Source of the DNA: Oehlia diaphana
Taxonomy: Eukaryota; Glomeromycota; Glomeromycetes; Glomerales; Glomeraceae
Direction: 5' to 3'
DNA length: 23,829 nucleotides
Assembly (NCBI GenBank): GCA_003833135.1
Contig: QZLH01000346.1
Coordinates: 68,873 to 92,701, forward strand
Every line of letters starts with the position of its first letter. The stretch's first letter is position 1. Shown piece after piece: positions 1 to 10,509 of the stretch. The notes below the pieces were generated by a model. That model made no database searches and was not told the DNA's origin. It worked only from the letters and a program-made list of their open reading frames with translations. The translations under genes were made by a program, and so were the position numbers.

Positions 1-1013
1 TTTATTTTAAAAGGGATGACGAAAAAAGAAGAAAAATTTAGAATAAATAAAAAAATAAGACAAGAGAAAAGAGAAAGGAAAGGAAAGACAGAAAGGAAGA
101 TCGGGAAGATCAAATTCATCAAAGTAAGGGTTTATACAGTATAAAAAAACAAAAAACGTATCACGTGATCTCGTGTTATGATACGGGATTTTTGTTAAGT
201 TTAAAAATTCCGTATACATTCCGCATGATTAGTTTTTAAAAAATGTTCAAAAATGAATTGCTTATTAAATATACGGAATTTGTATACGGAATCCATAGAA
301 ATGTACATAAAATGTATACAAAACGTATCCTTTCCGTATACATATTTCTTATAGGGAGTATATATTTATTTGTAATGATAAATTAATAACTTATTTATTA
401 TATTTACATTACTGTATAATTATGACTTTCTTGTTTTTTTATTTATTATTTTGATAATTTTTATGGTAGTTATGATAATAATAATTAAAAGATATTTACA
501 TTACCTTTTCCAGATAGGGGATATTTTTGATATAATGATCGTTATATAGAAATGGCTCATAGTAATCAAAGAAATATATAACTAATAACATGAACATTTA
601 ATACAAATTAAAATTCTAAAATTTTTTAAAAAAATTGGGCAATAAGTTTCAAGTAGCACCGATGAGGAATCTAAAAATATAATATATTAAACAAGTTGAA
701 CTATTATTGGAACTTTATCTAATAAATAAAATTATTTAAATACTACTTATTATTATACCTCATATAAAATTTATATAACTCAAATTGGTTATATACCAAA
801 TTAAAATTATATTAAATAATTTAAGCTCGTAAGTTAATAGGTTATCTTATACTAATTGAATAATGTAAGTTATCAGCAGTCACTTAAGTTTTTAGTTCTT
901 TGTTTTATTTATTTTGCATAATACTCGGATAACTAAATTTTGTTTAAATAACTATTTAATAATTAATTACATTACAGCCGGTAAGTTACAATATTCAAAA
1001 ATTATATTTATTT
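1..1013. other. AT-rich intergenic region
   Basis: I find no gene here. The reading frame on the minus strand near 7-219 is low-complexity Phe/Ser/Tyr-rich sequence opposite a purine-rich stretch and is not convincing. The only structure is a set of short inverted motifs: CGTATC at 157-162 paired with GATACG at 180-185 around a TCACGTGA site, and several CCGTATAC / GTATACGG copies between about 205 and 345. Confidence 0.6.
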
Positions 1014-1021
1014 GTTGCTCC
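1014..1021. repeat. Target site duplication of the hAT-like element, left copy
   Basis: GTTGCTCC lies directly before the TAGGGATGG terminus and is repeated exactly at 1807-1814 after the opposite terminus. An 8-bp duplication is the hallmark of hAT-superfamily insertion. Confidence 0.85.
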
Positions 1022-1806
1022 TAGGGATGGCAACGGTCATGGTCATTAACCGGTTATGACTGGTCATGACCGTGACCGATATCGGTTGGTCAAGGACCTC
1101 TGACCGACCGTTTGACCGACCAGTCTGACCGACCGTTTAACCGACCGTTGACCGACCGTTTAACTGATCCTGAAAACGTTTGTGAAACGTCTTTTACAGC
1201 TATTTGCAAAAATAACGGACCACCTAATTCATTTTTTCTCCGAAGATTCATACGCAGTCATATGCAATCATACACAGTTATACGCAAAGATTATTATTGA
1301 TCGGTAGTAATTCTGGCCAAATTATAATTTTGGCCAGAATTATAAAAACGGATATGCTGATCATATCCTTTTTTGGTGATAGCCATTCCACAAATTTTGA
1401 TTTTCCAAAAATTGAAAATTTCCTTTTTAGGATTTGTGTAACATTAAATTTCCTAAAACGTAAATTATAATTCTGGTCAAATTTATAATTTGGCCAGAGT
1501 TATACTCTTTTGCATATGACTGCGTATGACTACGTATGAAACTTCAGAGCAAAAATGAATTAGGTGGTCCGTTATTTTTGCAAATAGCTGTAATATAAAA
1601 TTTAATAAAAAAATGTTTCGCAAACGTTTTTTAACTATTTTAATGGAAAACGTTGCGAAAATGTTTTTTATTAAGTATTTCATAAAAAAAACGGTCAGTC
1701 AGACCGGTCGGTCAACGGTCAGACAAACGGTCGATCGGTCGGTCAAAGGTTCTTGACCAGTTATGACCGACCGATGACCGACCATGACCGACCGTTGCCA
1801 TCCCTA
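1022..1806. mobile_element. Non-autonomous hAT-like fold-back element (MITE), complete
   Basis: The element is about 785 bp. It begins TAGGGATGGCAACGGTC and ends with the exact reverse complement, a 17-bp perfect terminal inverted repeat. The 8-bp duplication GTTGCTCC flanks it, which points to the hAT superfamily. Arrays of GACCGACCG-type motifs fill both subterminal zones (about 1030-1165 and 1690-1795), probably remnants of transposase-binding repeats. Further in, about 75 bp at 1195-1271 is repeated inverted at 1510-1592, so most of the element can fold back. It holds no transposase and must have been moved in trans. A frame at 1112-1300 merely translates the repeats. A second copy lies at 22849. 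Confidence 0.85.
1308..1503. repeat. Palindrome-bounded insert inside the hAT-like element
   Basis: The centre of the element is bounded by two related palindromes. The first (1308-1343) is TAATTCTGGCCAAA, a 7-base spacer, then the inverse; the second (about 1467-1503) is a diverged version with TCTGGTCAAA and TTTGGCCAGA. Between them is another small hairpin, GGATATG / CATATCC near 1350-1368. This may be a nested small MITE, but I could not find a target duplication. Confidence 0.45.
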
Positions 1807-1814
1807 GTTGCTCC

Positions 1815-2321
1815 CACTCAGTGCCAATCAAGGCATCAATAATCAATATCATTACTGACTACTTTCATTATTATTTACATTTTACAGCTGCTACCTGAAT
1901 ACATCAACTTTTATCGTCACAATACTAAATAAATAAATTCCATGACATGCATGACGTGCAACAAATAAAAAAAGGAAGTGGAGTTTAATGATTTGCTAAT
2001 TAAATAATTATATTCTTCGCTCCAAAGTTATAATGATATACATTTCTTGCATTAAATTAATCTTTTACAATTGCTTTTTTTATTTTTTTTAAAAAAATAA
2101 TGAACTACTTGATATGCATGAAATATTGCTCAATTACAAACTGATTTTTATTTGTGTAAAGATATAACGATAAAGTTTACATAATACTCTATAATCAGTG
2201 TTGAACAAAAACTATATGTATAATCATATATATAATTATATATAAATAAAATTATCAGAATCTTAGAAAAAAATATATAAATAATAACAAATAAATAATT
2301 CAAAAAATTTCGTATATAAGT
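1815..2321. other. Intergenic region downstream of kinase A
   Basis: No gene is visible. This AT-rich stretch between the hAT-like element and the stop codon of kinase A presumably contains the 3' untranslated region of kinase A, which is transcribed leftwards. Confidence 0.5.
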
Positions 2322-3926
2322 TCAATCATGAATTGCACATTCTTCAAAATCATTATCCTCGGAATTTGAAGAGTTTTCTGTAAAGGATTAATAATTAATA
2401 TAAATGATTCAATAAATGAAAGAGCGAATGAATTTATTTTATTTAATACCTGAATAATCTTTATCAGATATATTATTATAATTTTCATAATAATCACCAT
2501 GATTTTTTGGCAACGGCGAGTCATCATCATCAGGTGATGGATTTTCATTGATATTTTCCACTTTTTCTATTTCTTCAATTTGTTTAATTAATTCTGTTTT
2601 AGTGGCCTCTGCTTGATTTTCTATACCTTTAATATACCTATTAAGTTCTTTTAACCATTTATCAAAAAAATTTAATAGATCGTTTGCATTTGGTCGATCT
2701 AATGGATTTACATCTAAGCATTTTTTAATTAAATTCAACATTAATTGTGGTACTTTAATATTAATCTCAGGCTTTAATTCTTCACAAATATTTAATACTA
2801 AACATAACCCATGAGCATTATTATTATTATATAGAGATAATTCTGAAATCATCTCATACATAGTTATGCCAAAACTATAAATATCGGAGTATTGAGTACA
2901 TTCTTGTCCTCTTAAAATTTCAGGAGCCAAATTAAGTAAAATATCATACATATTATTTTCCACGTTTTCAAATTTTTTATGATTTTCCGGTTTACATAAT
3001 CTCATATCAGTTATACAATTATTACATACAATATCTTCAATATGAAAATCTCGAAGAATCAATTTTCTACTATGAGTTCTTTTAAGACCAGCTGAAATAC
3101 GTTGTAAAATCATAATTTTATATCTCCACAATTGTAAACTCAAATTTAAATTATTTTCATGTAATTTGTGCTGTTTATATAATTTTTTCTTCTTTTTGGT
3201 CAAAAAATTTGGTAAATTTCCGATTTTAATGTAATTCATAACTATAATATAATCTTTTGTTTTTGGATCTCGAGTAATTCCATGACATTTAATAATTTGG
3301 TCTGATAACTTATATTCTTGAATTTTAAGATGCAACATAACCTAATAATTAATTAATTGGTAAAGACAATAGTTTCTCAATTAATTAATAAATTAATATT
3401 GTATATGAATATATGATAAAAAAATTCATACCTGATTAATAAATTCCAATGTAATATTTTGTGAATTATTCGAATTATTCAAAGTTTTAAGAGCTACAGT
3501 GGTTTTACCGTCTCTTTTCCATTGATTTTTCTTCTTATTCCAATATGTAATATAACCATCTTTCCAATTTGCACTATAAACTTTACCAAATTTACCTTCC
3601 GTAGCATAAGAAATATTACGAAATTTTTCATAAGGTATCCATTCTAATAATTGAAAATGATTTTTTGCTGATAATTGAGAATTTTGAATTAACTTATTAA
3701 TAATATCATTACCACTAGTCCAATTTTTAAAATTTTGTTGAAATTTCATTGAATTACAAGTTTGACACCAGTTATCCCCCATAATTATTTTTTTACATTC
3801 TGAACATTTTTGTTTCTTTTTATTATTATTTAAATTATTATCTTCTAAAGAATTTGTTTCAATACTTGTTTGTTTGCATAAAATGCAAGTTCTTTCTTTT
3901 ATTTCATTTTCATTTAATTGTTCCAT
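2322..3926 (-). CDS. Kinase A: TKL-type protein kinase homologue, catalytically degenerate (probable pseudokinase)
   Basis: Model: exon 1 3926-3432, exon 2 3341-2450, exon 3 2377-2322; 480 aa. Donors CAG|GTATG and TCAG|GTATT and acceptors TTATTAG and TTTACAG join in phase (0, then 1), matching kinase B. The N-terminus has Cys pairs at residues 14/17, 41/44 and 54/57, then WTSGN (69-73). The kinase domain starts near residue 95. The VALK lysine (147) and APE (304-306) remain, but the glycine loop reads EGKFGK, His of HRD is Leu (LRD 261-263), the catalytic-loop Asn is Asp (268), and DFG reads DMR (277-279) after a shortened beta 7-8 region. Phosphotransfer is therefore doubtful, though the frame is open. 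The tail is acidic and keeps only a worn PLPKN in place of LPEPKN. No signal peptide or membrane segment. It may be a scaffold or a gene beginning to decay; paralogue B lies upstream in the same orientation. Confidence 0.88.
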
Positions 3927-6046
3927 AGTGTAAATAAATTAGTTAATTTATCGGTAAGTTTACCGTTAAATTTTTATCATTCAATACCGAAAAACAGGTG
4001 ACTATTTATATTAATTCAAATGATCAACAAAAATCGATAAATAAAACTTTTTATGGAATAAATGGTTCCGTGTAACCAAATATAGATGCAATACAATGTG
4101 AATATGTGAGTACTCTATCTTTATCAATTGGAGATAATTTTATAAACAGTAAGAATGAACCTTTAAAAACTAACTTTTTGATATTCATAGAGAACTCATT
4201 CAGAAAAAGAGTTATAAGCTTTTATGGCAAGAATAAAGTTGAAGAATAGGACAGTATTGTTAGCTATTGTTAGCGATAGGGACTCGACCATAAGCCTTAC
4301 AGAAAAATTATCCCTATTTGTGGAAATTTTAATTTATGATTTTATTAAGGTAACATTCGATATTATTATTATTATTATTTACTATTCGACGGTTAAACTT
4401 TTGGCGTTAACTAAATAAGATTTAATGCAAATAATTCTTGTGATCAATTATCGATCCTTTAGGATTCGGGTAAACATAATTCCGGCTAAGCCGAATTTTT
4501 AACGTCGGTCAGAATTATGAATGAAAAAATTCGTCAGCTCTGGTCAAAATATAATTATCGACGTTTTTGAAGATTTTTCATTTGAAATCTTTTTTATTTG
4601 TTATACCTAAATATAAGAATGTTATAATTAGTGAATTTAATTGGCCACTTGATGAAACTTTTTCAATACTTTCTTGTTTGATCATGTTTAAAATTTTAAT
4701 ACATAACTTAAGATGGAAGTCAGCAATAACTTAACTATATACGTATTATTATTATATAATCTTTATAAAAATTAATAAAAAATGATTTTATCTAATAGAA
4801 AAATTAACAAAAAATGATTTTATTACATAGTAAGGAATTCTTGAGATATATTTGGTTAGTGATGAAATACTTTTTTGTACAACAATCCATTCTTGTCATA
4901 AAAGTTTTTCCTATCTAGTTATTAAAACGTTACAAATGAATATCATAAGGAATAACCATTCATTCCAAAATCTTGATTTCATTTATCGATTTTGTCGATC
5001 ATCTGAACCAAAACCATCCTTCATAATTTTAAGTAAATTTTAGCAATTGGACTCACCAATCTTACGTCAGACTCGTGATTCAAATTCAAACGAGAAAATA
5101 TGGGACATAATTGGTGTTAAACTTGTAATTCAAAAAGATTTCAACAAAATTTTAAAAAATTGGGTGATACATACATTTTATATGGTTTAAAAAATATATT
5201 ATTAAATTATATTAAGCGTTGTCATGTTGAAAATTAATAGGAAATTAGTTCTTGTTTACAAATAAAAAATTGATCATACAGAAACTATTTTGACCGTTTC
5301 AATATTATCACTGTACTATCTTTTAATTAAATTCTAGTTAAAATGAATTAAATGAAAATTTTATCATAAAAACACTTGCATATTATATTGACGTTGATAT
5401 GGTTGATTGATTACTAATAAATATAATGACAAATATTTGATAATTTAAAAATTATTTGTTATACTTAATTACAAATGGTCTGACGTCAAGGATACGTAAA
5501 AAAAGATAGAAACCACACCTTGTCAACTGGAAAAAAATCAACTATGTTGATTGAAGAAAAATTATGATGATTGAGTTTGAAATCGTTATACTTGATTTAA
5601 GCCATTTTTGAAAAATGAAATACTTAATATGTTCTTGGCTTAAAAGGATATTCTTTTAGTCCAAGTCAAATATTTATCAAGAATATTTTATTTATTACTA
5701 TAATATATAAATAAGGTTTACAGCAGAATTTTACTAAAAAGACGATTAAAAGCTAACATAAAATTACATAATTTGATAATTCGTACTATTATTACATGAC
5801 GGTATTGTATGCAAGGTTATTTATTCTTAACATGCTACAAAAGTGATTTTTTTTGGACGTCTTAAAAGGAAAAAAAAATGACCAATCTGAACCATTCAAC
5901 TGTAGCTATACTATACTAAACAAAATATTCATCCCTAACCATGTATTCATATTATATTTGTATTAAACAAAATAATAAATAATTTTTAAATAATGGTATA
6001 ATAATTTAATAAAAATCAACATTTTACATTTGAATGATTTCGTTCA
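3927..6046. other. Intergenic region between kinases A and B
   Basis: About 2.1 kb without a convincing gene; short frames at 4224-4418 and 4852-5043 show no recognisable family or splice context. It includes a 14-bp perfect palindrome CGGTAAGTTTACCG (3952-3965), 26 bases upstream of the kinase A ATG, a near-palindrome TTCCGGCTAAGCCGAA near 4481-4496, and a stretch around 4505-4556 with TCAGAATTAT and TCTGGTCAAA words like those inside the hAT-like element. A TGACGTCA site is at 5481-5488. Confidence 0.5.
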
Positions 6047-7723
6047 TCAATCTGTAACTTCACATTCCAAGCATTCGCTCTTATCAGATTCTGTAAGATC
6101 TTTTGTACGTAAAAAAAATTAGTAATTCATATAAGTAATTTAATAAGTATTTATAAAAATTTAAATTACTAAATACCTGAATATAATACACTTGATATAT
6201 TATCATAACTTACATAATAATCATCAGAATTTTTTGGTTCAGGAAGATTATTATAATTAAGTAATCTACTCGTATATATAGCTCCAGGATGCATTTTATT
6301 TGTTAAAGTAGTATCTGTTAAACTATCATTAATTTCATTAATTTGTTTAATTAATTCTGTTTCAATTAATTCCGTTTCATCATAATTCTTATTTTTTGTA
6401 TATTTATTAAGTTCTTCTTTCCAATCACAAAAAATTCTTGAAAGATCGTTTGCACTTGGCCTATTTGATGGATTTGCATCTAAACATTCCTTGATTAAAT
6501 GTAAAATTAATTGAGGTACTTTAATATTAAATCTAGGTCTTAATCCTTCACAAATCTTTAATACTAAATATTCATCATGTTCAATATCATAATATGGAGC
6601 TAATCCTGAAATTGTCTCATACATAATTATACCAAAACTATAAATATCTGAAGCTTCAGTATAATCTTGTCCTCTTAAAATTTCAGGAGCCAAATAAGGT
6701 AAAACACCATATACGCTATTCTCCATAGTTTCTAATTCCTTGTAATTGACTGGTCTACATAATCCCATATCAGTTATACGAGATAAATCTTTGTTACATA
6801 CTATATTTCCACTATGTAAATCTCGATGAATTAATCCTTTATCATGAATTCTTCTAAGTCCAATTGAAATATTTCGTAAAATACCAACTTTATATCCCCA
6901 TATTTGTAAATTTAAATCCAAATTAGTTTCATAATATTTATTCTTTTTATAATCATTATATATCTTTTTATTCTTTTCATTTAAATAATTTCGTAAACTT
7001 CCTTTATTAGCATATTGCATAACCATAATATATTCTTTCGTATTTGGGTCTTGAGATATTCCATAACATCTAATAATTTGATCCAATGATTTAAAACTAA
7101 ATACTTTAATGTGTGATGTAATCTAAATTATAAATTATAAAATAAATTTATTAACAAACAAAAAATATTTCAATTAATTAATAATAAATTTAATCATTTA
7201 CCTCATTAATAAATTCATATGTAATTTTTTGTGATTTATTCAAACTTTTAAGAGCTACAAATTTATTACTCTTTTCGCTGAATCTCTTCCATTGATTTTT
7301 ACTAACATCCCAATGAAATATATAGCCATCTTTCCATGTTGCTTTATAAATTTTACCAAATCCTCCTTTTGCAATATATTTAACTTTTGAAAATTTATCA
7401 TATGTTATCCACTCTAATAATTGATAACTATCCCATGCTGTTAATTGAGTATTTTGAATAAATTTGTCAATATCATCATTGCCACTGGTCCAATTATTAA
7501 AATCATTTTGAAACCTTTTTGAATTACAAGTTTGACACCAATTATGTCCTGTGTTTTCTTGTTTACATTCTATACATCTTCCAAATTTTTTTGCTTTCAA
7601 ATTTGAATCACATATCTGACATAAGATTGATGGACCTAAGATTGATGTGCGCATTAGTTTACCCAATTTTTTGCATTCTATACATTGTCCATATTTTTGT
7701 TCTTCTATGCTTGATTGTTCCAT
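6047..7723 (-). CDS. Kinase B: TKL-type protein kinase with four-Cys-pair N-terminus
   Basis: Model: exon 1 7723-7202, exon 2 7122-6177, exon 3 6090-6047; 503 aa. The ATG at 7723 gives the start MEQSS, matching MEQ of kinase A; the open frame upstream of it has no ATG. Donors GAG|GTAAAT and TCAG|GTATTT and acceptors AATTTAG and CTTACAG join in phase 0 and phase 1. Cys pairs lie at residues 14/17, 35/38, 50/53 and 63/66, a probable zinc-binding unit, followed by WTSGN (78-82). The kinase domain looks complete: glycine loop KGGFGK (119-124), VALK lysine 159, HRD 273-275 with Asn 280, DMG in place of DFG (292-294), APE 319-321. The tail has LPEPKN, then Tyr-Ser-Gly at the last splice site and a 14-residue acidic end with a CLEC pair. 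Likely an active soluble Ser/Thr or dual-specificity kinase; substrate unknown. Tandem paralogue of A. Confidence 0.92.
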
Positions 7724-8628
7724 GGTTTGTAAATATCTTGAAGGACGAATTTTATGAAAAATTTTTTGGTTCAATTAATTGATAATTTTGATAAATGAGA
7801 TCTTAAGATTTTTATAAAGGGTAATTAAAATTTTTCCAAAAATTTATACTGAAGAAAAAAATGAAGGTAAAAAATTCAAACTAAAAAAAATGGAACAAAA
7901 AGTAAGAAAAAAGAAAATGAATTAAAATCTGACCCAAAATGAAATAAAAACAAAAATAAAATCTCAACCAAAAAATGGTATAATAAAAAAACCTGACTTG
8001 AAATAAAAAAAATAATAGAAAAAATTACTACTGAAATTAGAAAAAAATCATATGAATTTACAAATAAAGTAAATAAAGTAAAATTATAAGTTTAGAAAGG
8101 AAAAAAAAAATGAAGAATTAACGAAAACTAAAATTAGTGTTACAAAATATAAACAAAAAGTAAACAATCTCATTGATTTTGATCTTTCAATCTTATTGAT
8201 AATCATGGAGGACAGTAGGAGTCACATGGAACCCGGGTCGCCGATCTCATTTTCCCTGTTACATTGGTCACAGAACAAATTCAGGATCTGGTTCTACAAT
8301 TCCAATAAGATTTGTTTCGAAATCAGTGTAACGAATTGTGCAATATTTAATTCCACAAATAAACCATTAAAATTTATAATTCCTTCTATGTATAGAAATA
8401 AAGTTTTCTGATAAGCAAGTCTTATTACGAAATTATTGACGAGTAAAATGGATTAATTGTAAAAATAAAGGCTAAGAATTTACATTTGACCTAAGGTGCG
8501 GCTAAAAAAAATTTACCATCTCTTTCGGGGCCGGAATTATAATAATGCCAACCAGTATTTAAAAAAGGAAATAATTTCCTGACTAGAATTATCAATTATT
8601 TTTGTCCGTTCTACGACTTCAACAATGA
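7724..8628. other. Upstream region of kinase B with A-rich low-complexity DNA and a possible coding relic
   Basis: About 7800-8130 is A-rich low complexity, pyrimidine-rich on the kinase B coding strand as seen in some fungal promoters. Around 8205-8370 the base composition is richer in G+C. On the minus strand it can be read as a protein-like stretch including NLIGIVEPDPEFVL, then a stop, continuing in another frame with TNVTGKMRSATRVPCDSY. I do not recognise the family. Near 8531-8600 are GGAAATAATTTCC and CCGGAATTAT / TAGAATTAT words typical of small inverted-repeat elements. Confidence 0.4.
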
Positions 8629-9240
8629 TGTCACGGGATAATTTTTGTTATATTTTTTTTTGTTTATTTTTTTTTTCTATTTTTATTGATTATTTGTTTT
8701 TAGTTATTTTTAGTATAGTTATTTTTAGTAAGTTTTAGATTAAATAACAAACGTAAGCTTAGCGGTAAAAGGGTGACTGAATATAAGTGGCTGTATAAAC
8801 AAATGTGCTCAGATCGCCACAATTGGCCGGGAGGCAATTATGTGCAGATGGCGATTCTGTTCGAAAAGACAGAATTGTATCAAAAATTTAACATTATAAA
8901 AAGGGACCGTCGTTAATAGTAGAAAGAGTAGTTCAGTTTGAAATCGTTTAGAAAGAGTTCTTAGTTAGGTTTTATTATCGTTATTATCATTTGTTAACTT
9001 TTGTCATACACCGTTGATTTTTCGTATACATTTGATAACTAATCGTTATTATAGACACACCACCCGATCTATCCTTAACCCATCATATCACTTGCTATCG
9101 TCTATAATTGTTTACCCGCATATACTTTGACCTTATCGTTAGTCATATATCGCTATATTACCCTGCCCTTTATTAACCGATCCTTATTTTTCTTTCTGTT
9201 ACTACCTATCGAACATTAGAAACCGGTGGTAAGACTGACA
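8629..9240 (+). mobile_element. Probable solo LTR of a retrotransposon
   Basis: The stretch begins TGTCACGGG and ends GACTGACA, giving the TG..CA borders with short inverted ends (TGTCA/TGACA) expected of an LTR. A TATA-like box TATAAAAAGG sits at 8895-8904, about 265 bp in, consistent with a U3 promoter followed by about 340 bp of R-U5. Base composition is clearly richer in G+C than the surroundings. No gag, pol or primer-binding site follows, so it would be a solo LTR. I could not find a clear 5-bp target duplication, which weakens the call. The alternative is an untranslated promoter region of an unseen gene. Confidence 0.42.
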
Positions 9241-10268
9241 TATCAAATCAAATGATTTTTTTTCAAATAATTTGAATAATTAAAAAGAGTACTATAAAAC
9301 AATAGGGTAGAATCCTTTTTTAATTAGATTTGACAATTTTTTTGCAAATTAGTGTATTTTTTAATAATAAATAATTATCTAGATTTATTTTTATCAAAAG
9401 GTATAATTTTCTAAAATCTTTTTTTCATCAGAAATCAAACAAAAAATGATCAACAGTCACGAAAAAAAATTTTTTTTTAAACGATTATAGAATTGATTAT
9501 TTTTTTTATTAATTTTGACTATTTTTAAATAATAGTTTATTGGGTTATTGGGTAAGGGGGTTGAAATATCACCGAACTGCGAAGCAGTTCGGATGATGTT
9601 TTAACCACCATACCTAATAACTGTGTTATTATGACATCTAAAACAAATATCACTTGATCTAAGAACGCATACCCAAAATATCAAACTTTTTCTATTATTA
9701 TTATTCTAATTTATCTTATTTATATCGGTGAAGTCAAATAATCCAAATCTTCATTCAGAAGAAAAGATAAACAAGAAACTCCAAATGGTTTGTTTATAAT
9801 TAAATATTTTTAATAATATTAAAATAGTATATTATTTATTTACTAATATATTTATTCTATTTAGAAGAATTTAAATTAATTTACTAGAAAACAAATTCAT
9901 TATTACTATTTATTATTTTATTTGAAATTATTTAAACACTAAGATTAGAGTAGTAAAAAGATTCTTAGTTTGTAATTTATCATAGAATTATGTACTAATT
10001 ATGTCATACTATAGTAATAATTTGATCGATAGATAATTTCCATCGGCTATATCACAAATCATGATTTATCGCTAAAATATTTAATCATTAGGCTCGTGTT
10101 TAAATTTATCAAATATATCATAATTTTATTATTTTTATAATTTGTATAGTTAACCTATAATTGTCTAAGATCATTGATCATGATGCGAAGCAACGGTAGT
10201 TCAAATATTTAAATAATTAAGTTACATTAAAATTTATCCAATTATATTATAATATTTGGTATTAATTA
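9241..10268. other. AT-rich intergenic region
   Basis: No gene is visible. The region holds the hairpin at 9541-9623 and a second occurrence of the GCGAAGC core at 10185-10191. Confidence 0.5.
9541..9623. repeat. Long imperfect inverted repeat with GCGAAGC core
   Basis: A perfect 9-bp stem CCGAACTGC (9572-9580) pairs with GCAGTTCGG (9584-9592) around a GAA loop. Pairing continues imperfectly outward to about 9541 and 9623 (GGTTATTGGGTA against TACCTAATAAC). The GCGAAGC core is known as an unusually stable DNA mini-hairpin. It is probably a tiny MITE or a structured repeat; no target duplication was identified. Confidence 0.7.
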
Positions 10269-10509
10269 AAAGTAACGAACAAAAATATTAATTATCTTAA
10301 TATTGAATTGGATGTTTATGATTATCATACAACAAATTATGATGAATATAGTTTAACTGTATTAAAAAATTTAGGACAAGTTCTTCCTTATAAATTAGAA
10401 TATTTATGTTTTGATTCTTTTATTCAATATAAATGATTTGATAATATTTTAAAAAATTCACAAAATACTTTTATAGAAAAATTATTAATTAGAAATATAA
10501 TAAATACCG

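Noticed and set aside
1112..1300. Plus-strand frame with TDQSDRPFNRPLTDRL
   Set aside because: It is a translation of the subterminal GACCGACCG repeats of the hAT-like element, with no family similarity.
2300..2548. Minus-strand 82-codon frame overlapping the end of kinase A
   Set aside because: It runs across the third exon and intron of kinase A in another frame; the spliced model explains the sequence better.
4852..5043. Plus-strand frame of 63 codons
   Set aside because: No recognisable domain, no paralogue in the window and no splice context; length is expected by chance.
7724..7774. Longer N-terminus for kinase B starting at 7774
   Set aside because: The codon at 7774 is TTG; the first ATG in the frame is at 7723 and gives the MEQ start shared with kinase A.
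7519..7782. Plus-strand open frame of 87 codons
   Set aside because: It lies antisense to exon 1 of kinase B, whose motifs and splice sites are strongly supported.
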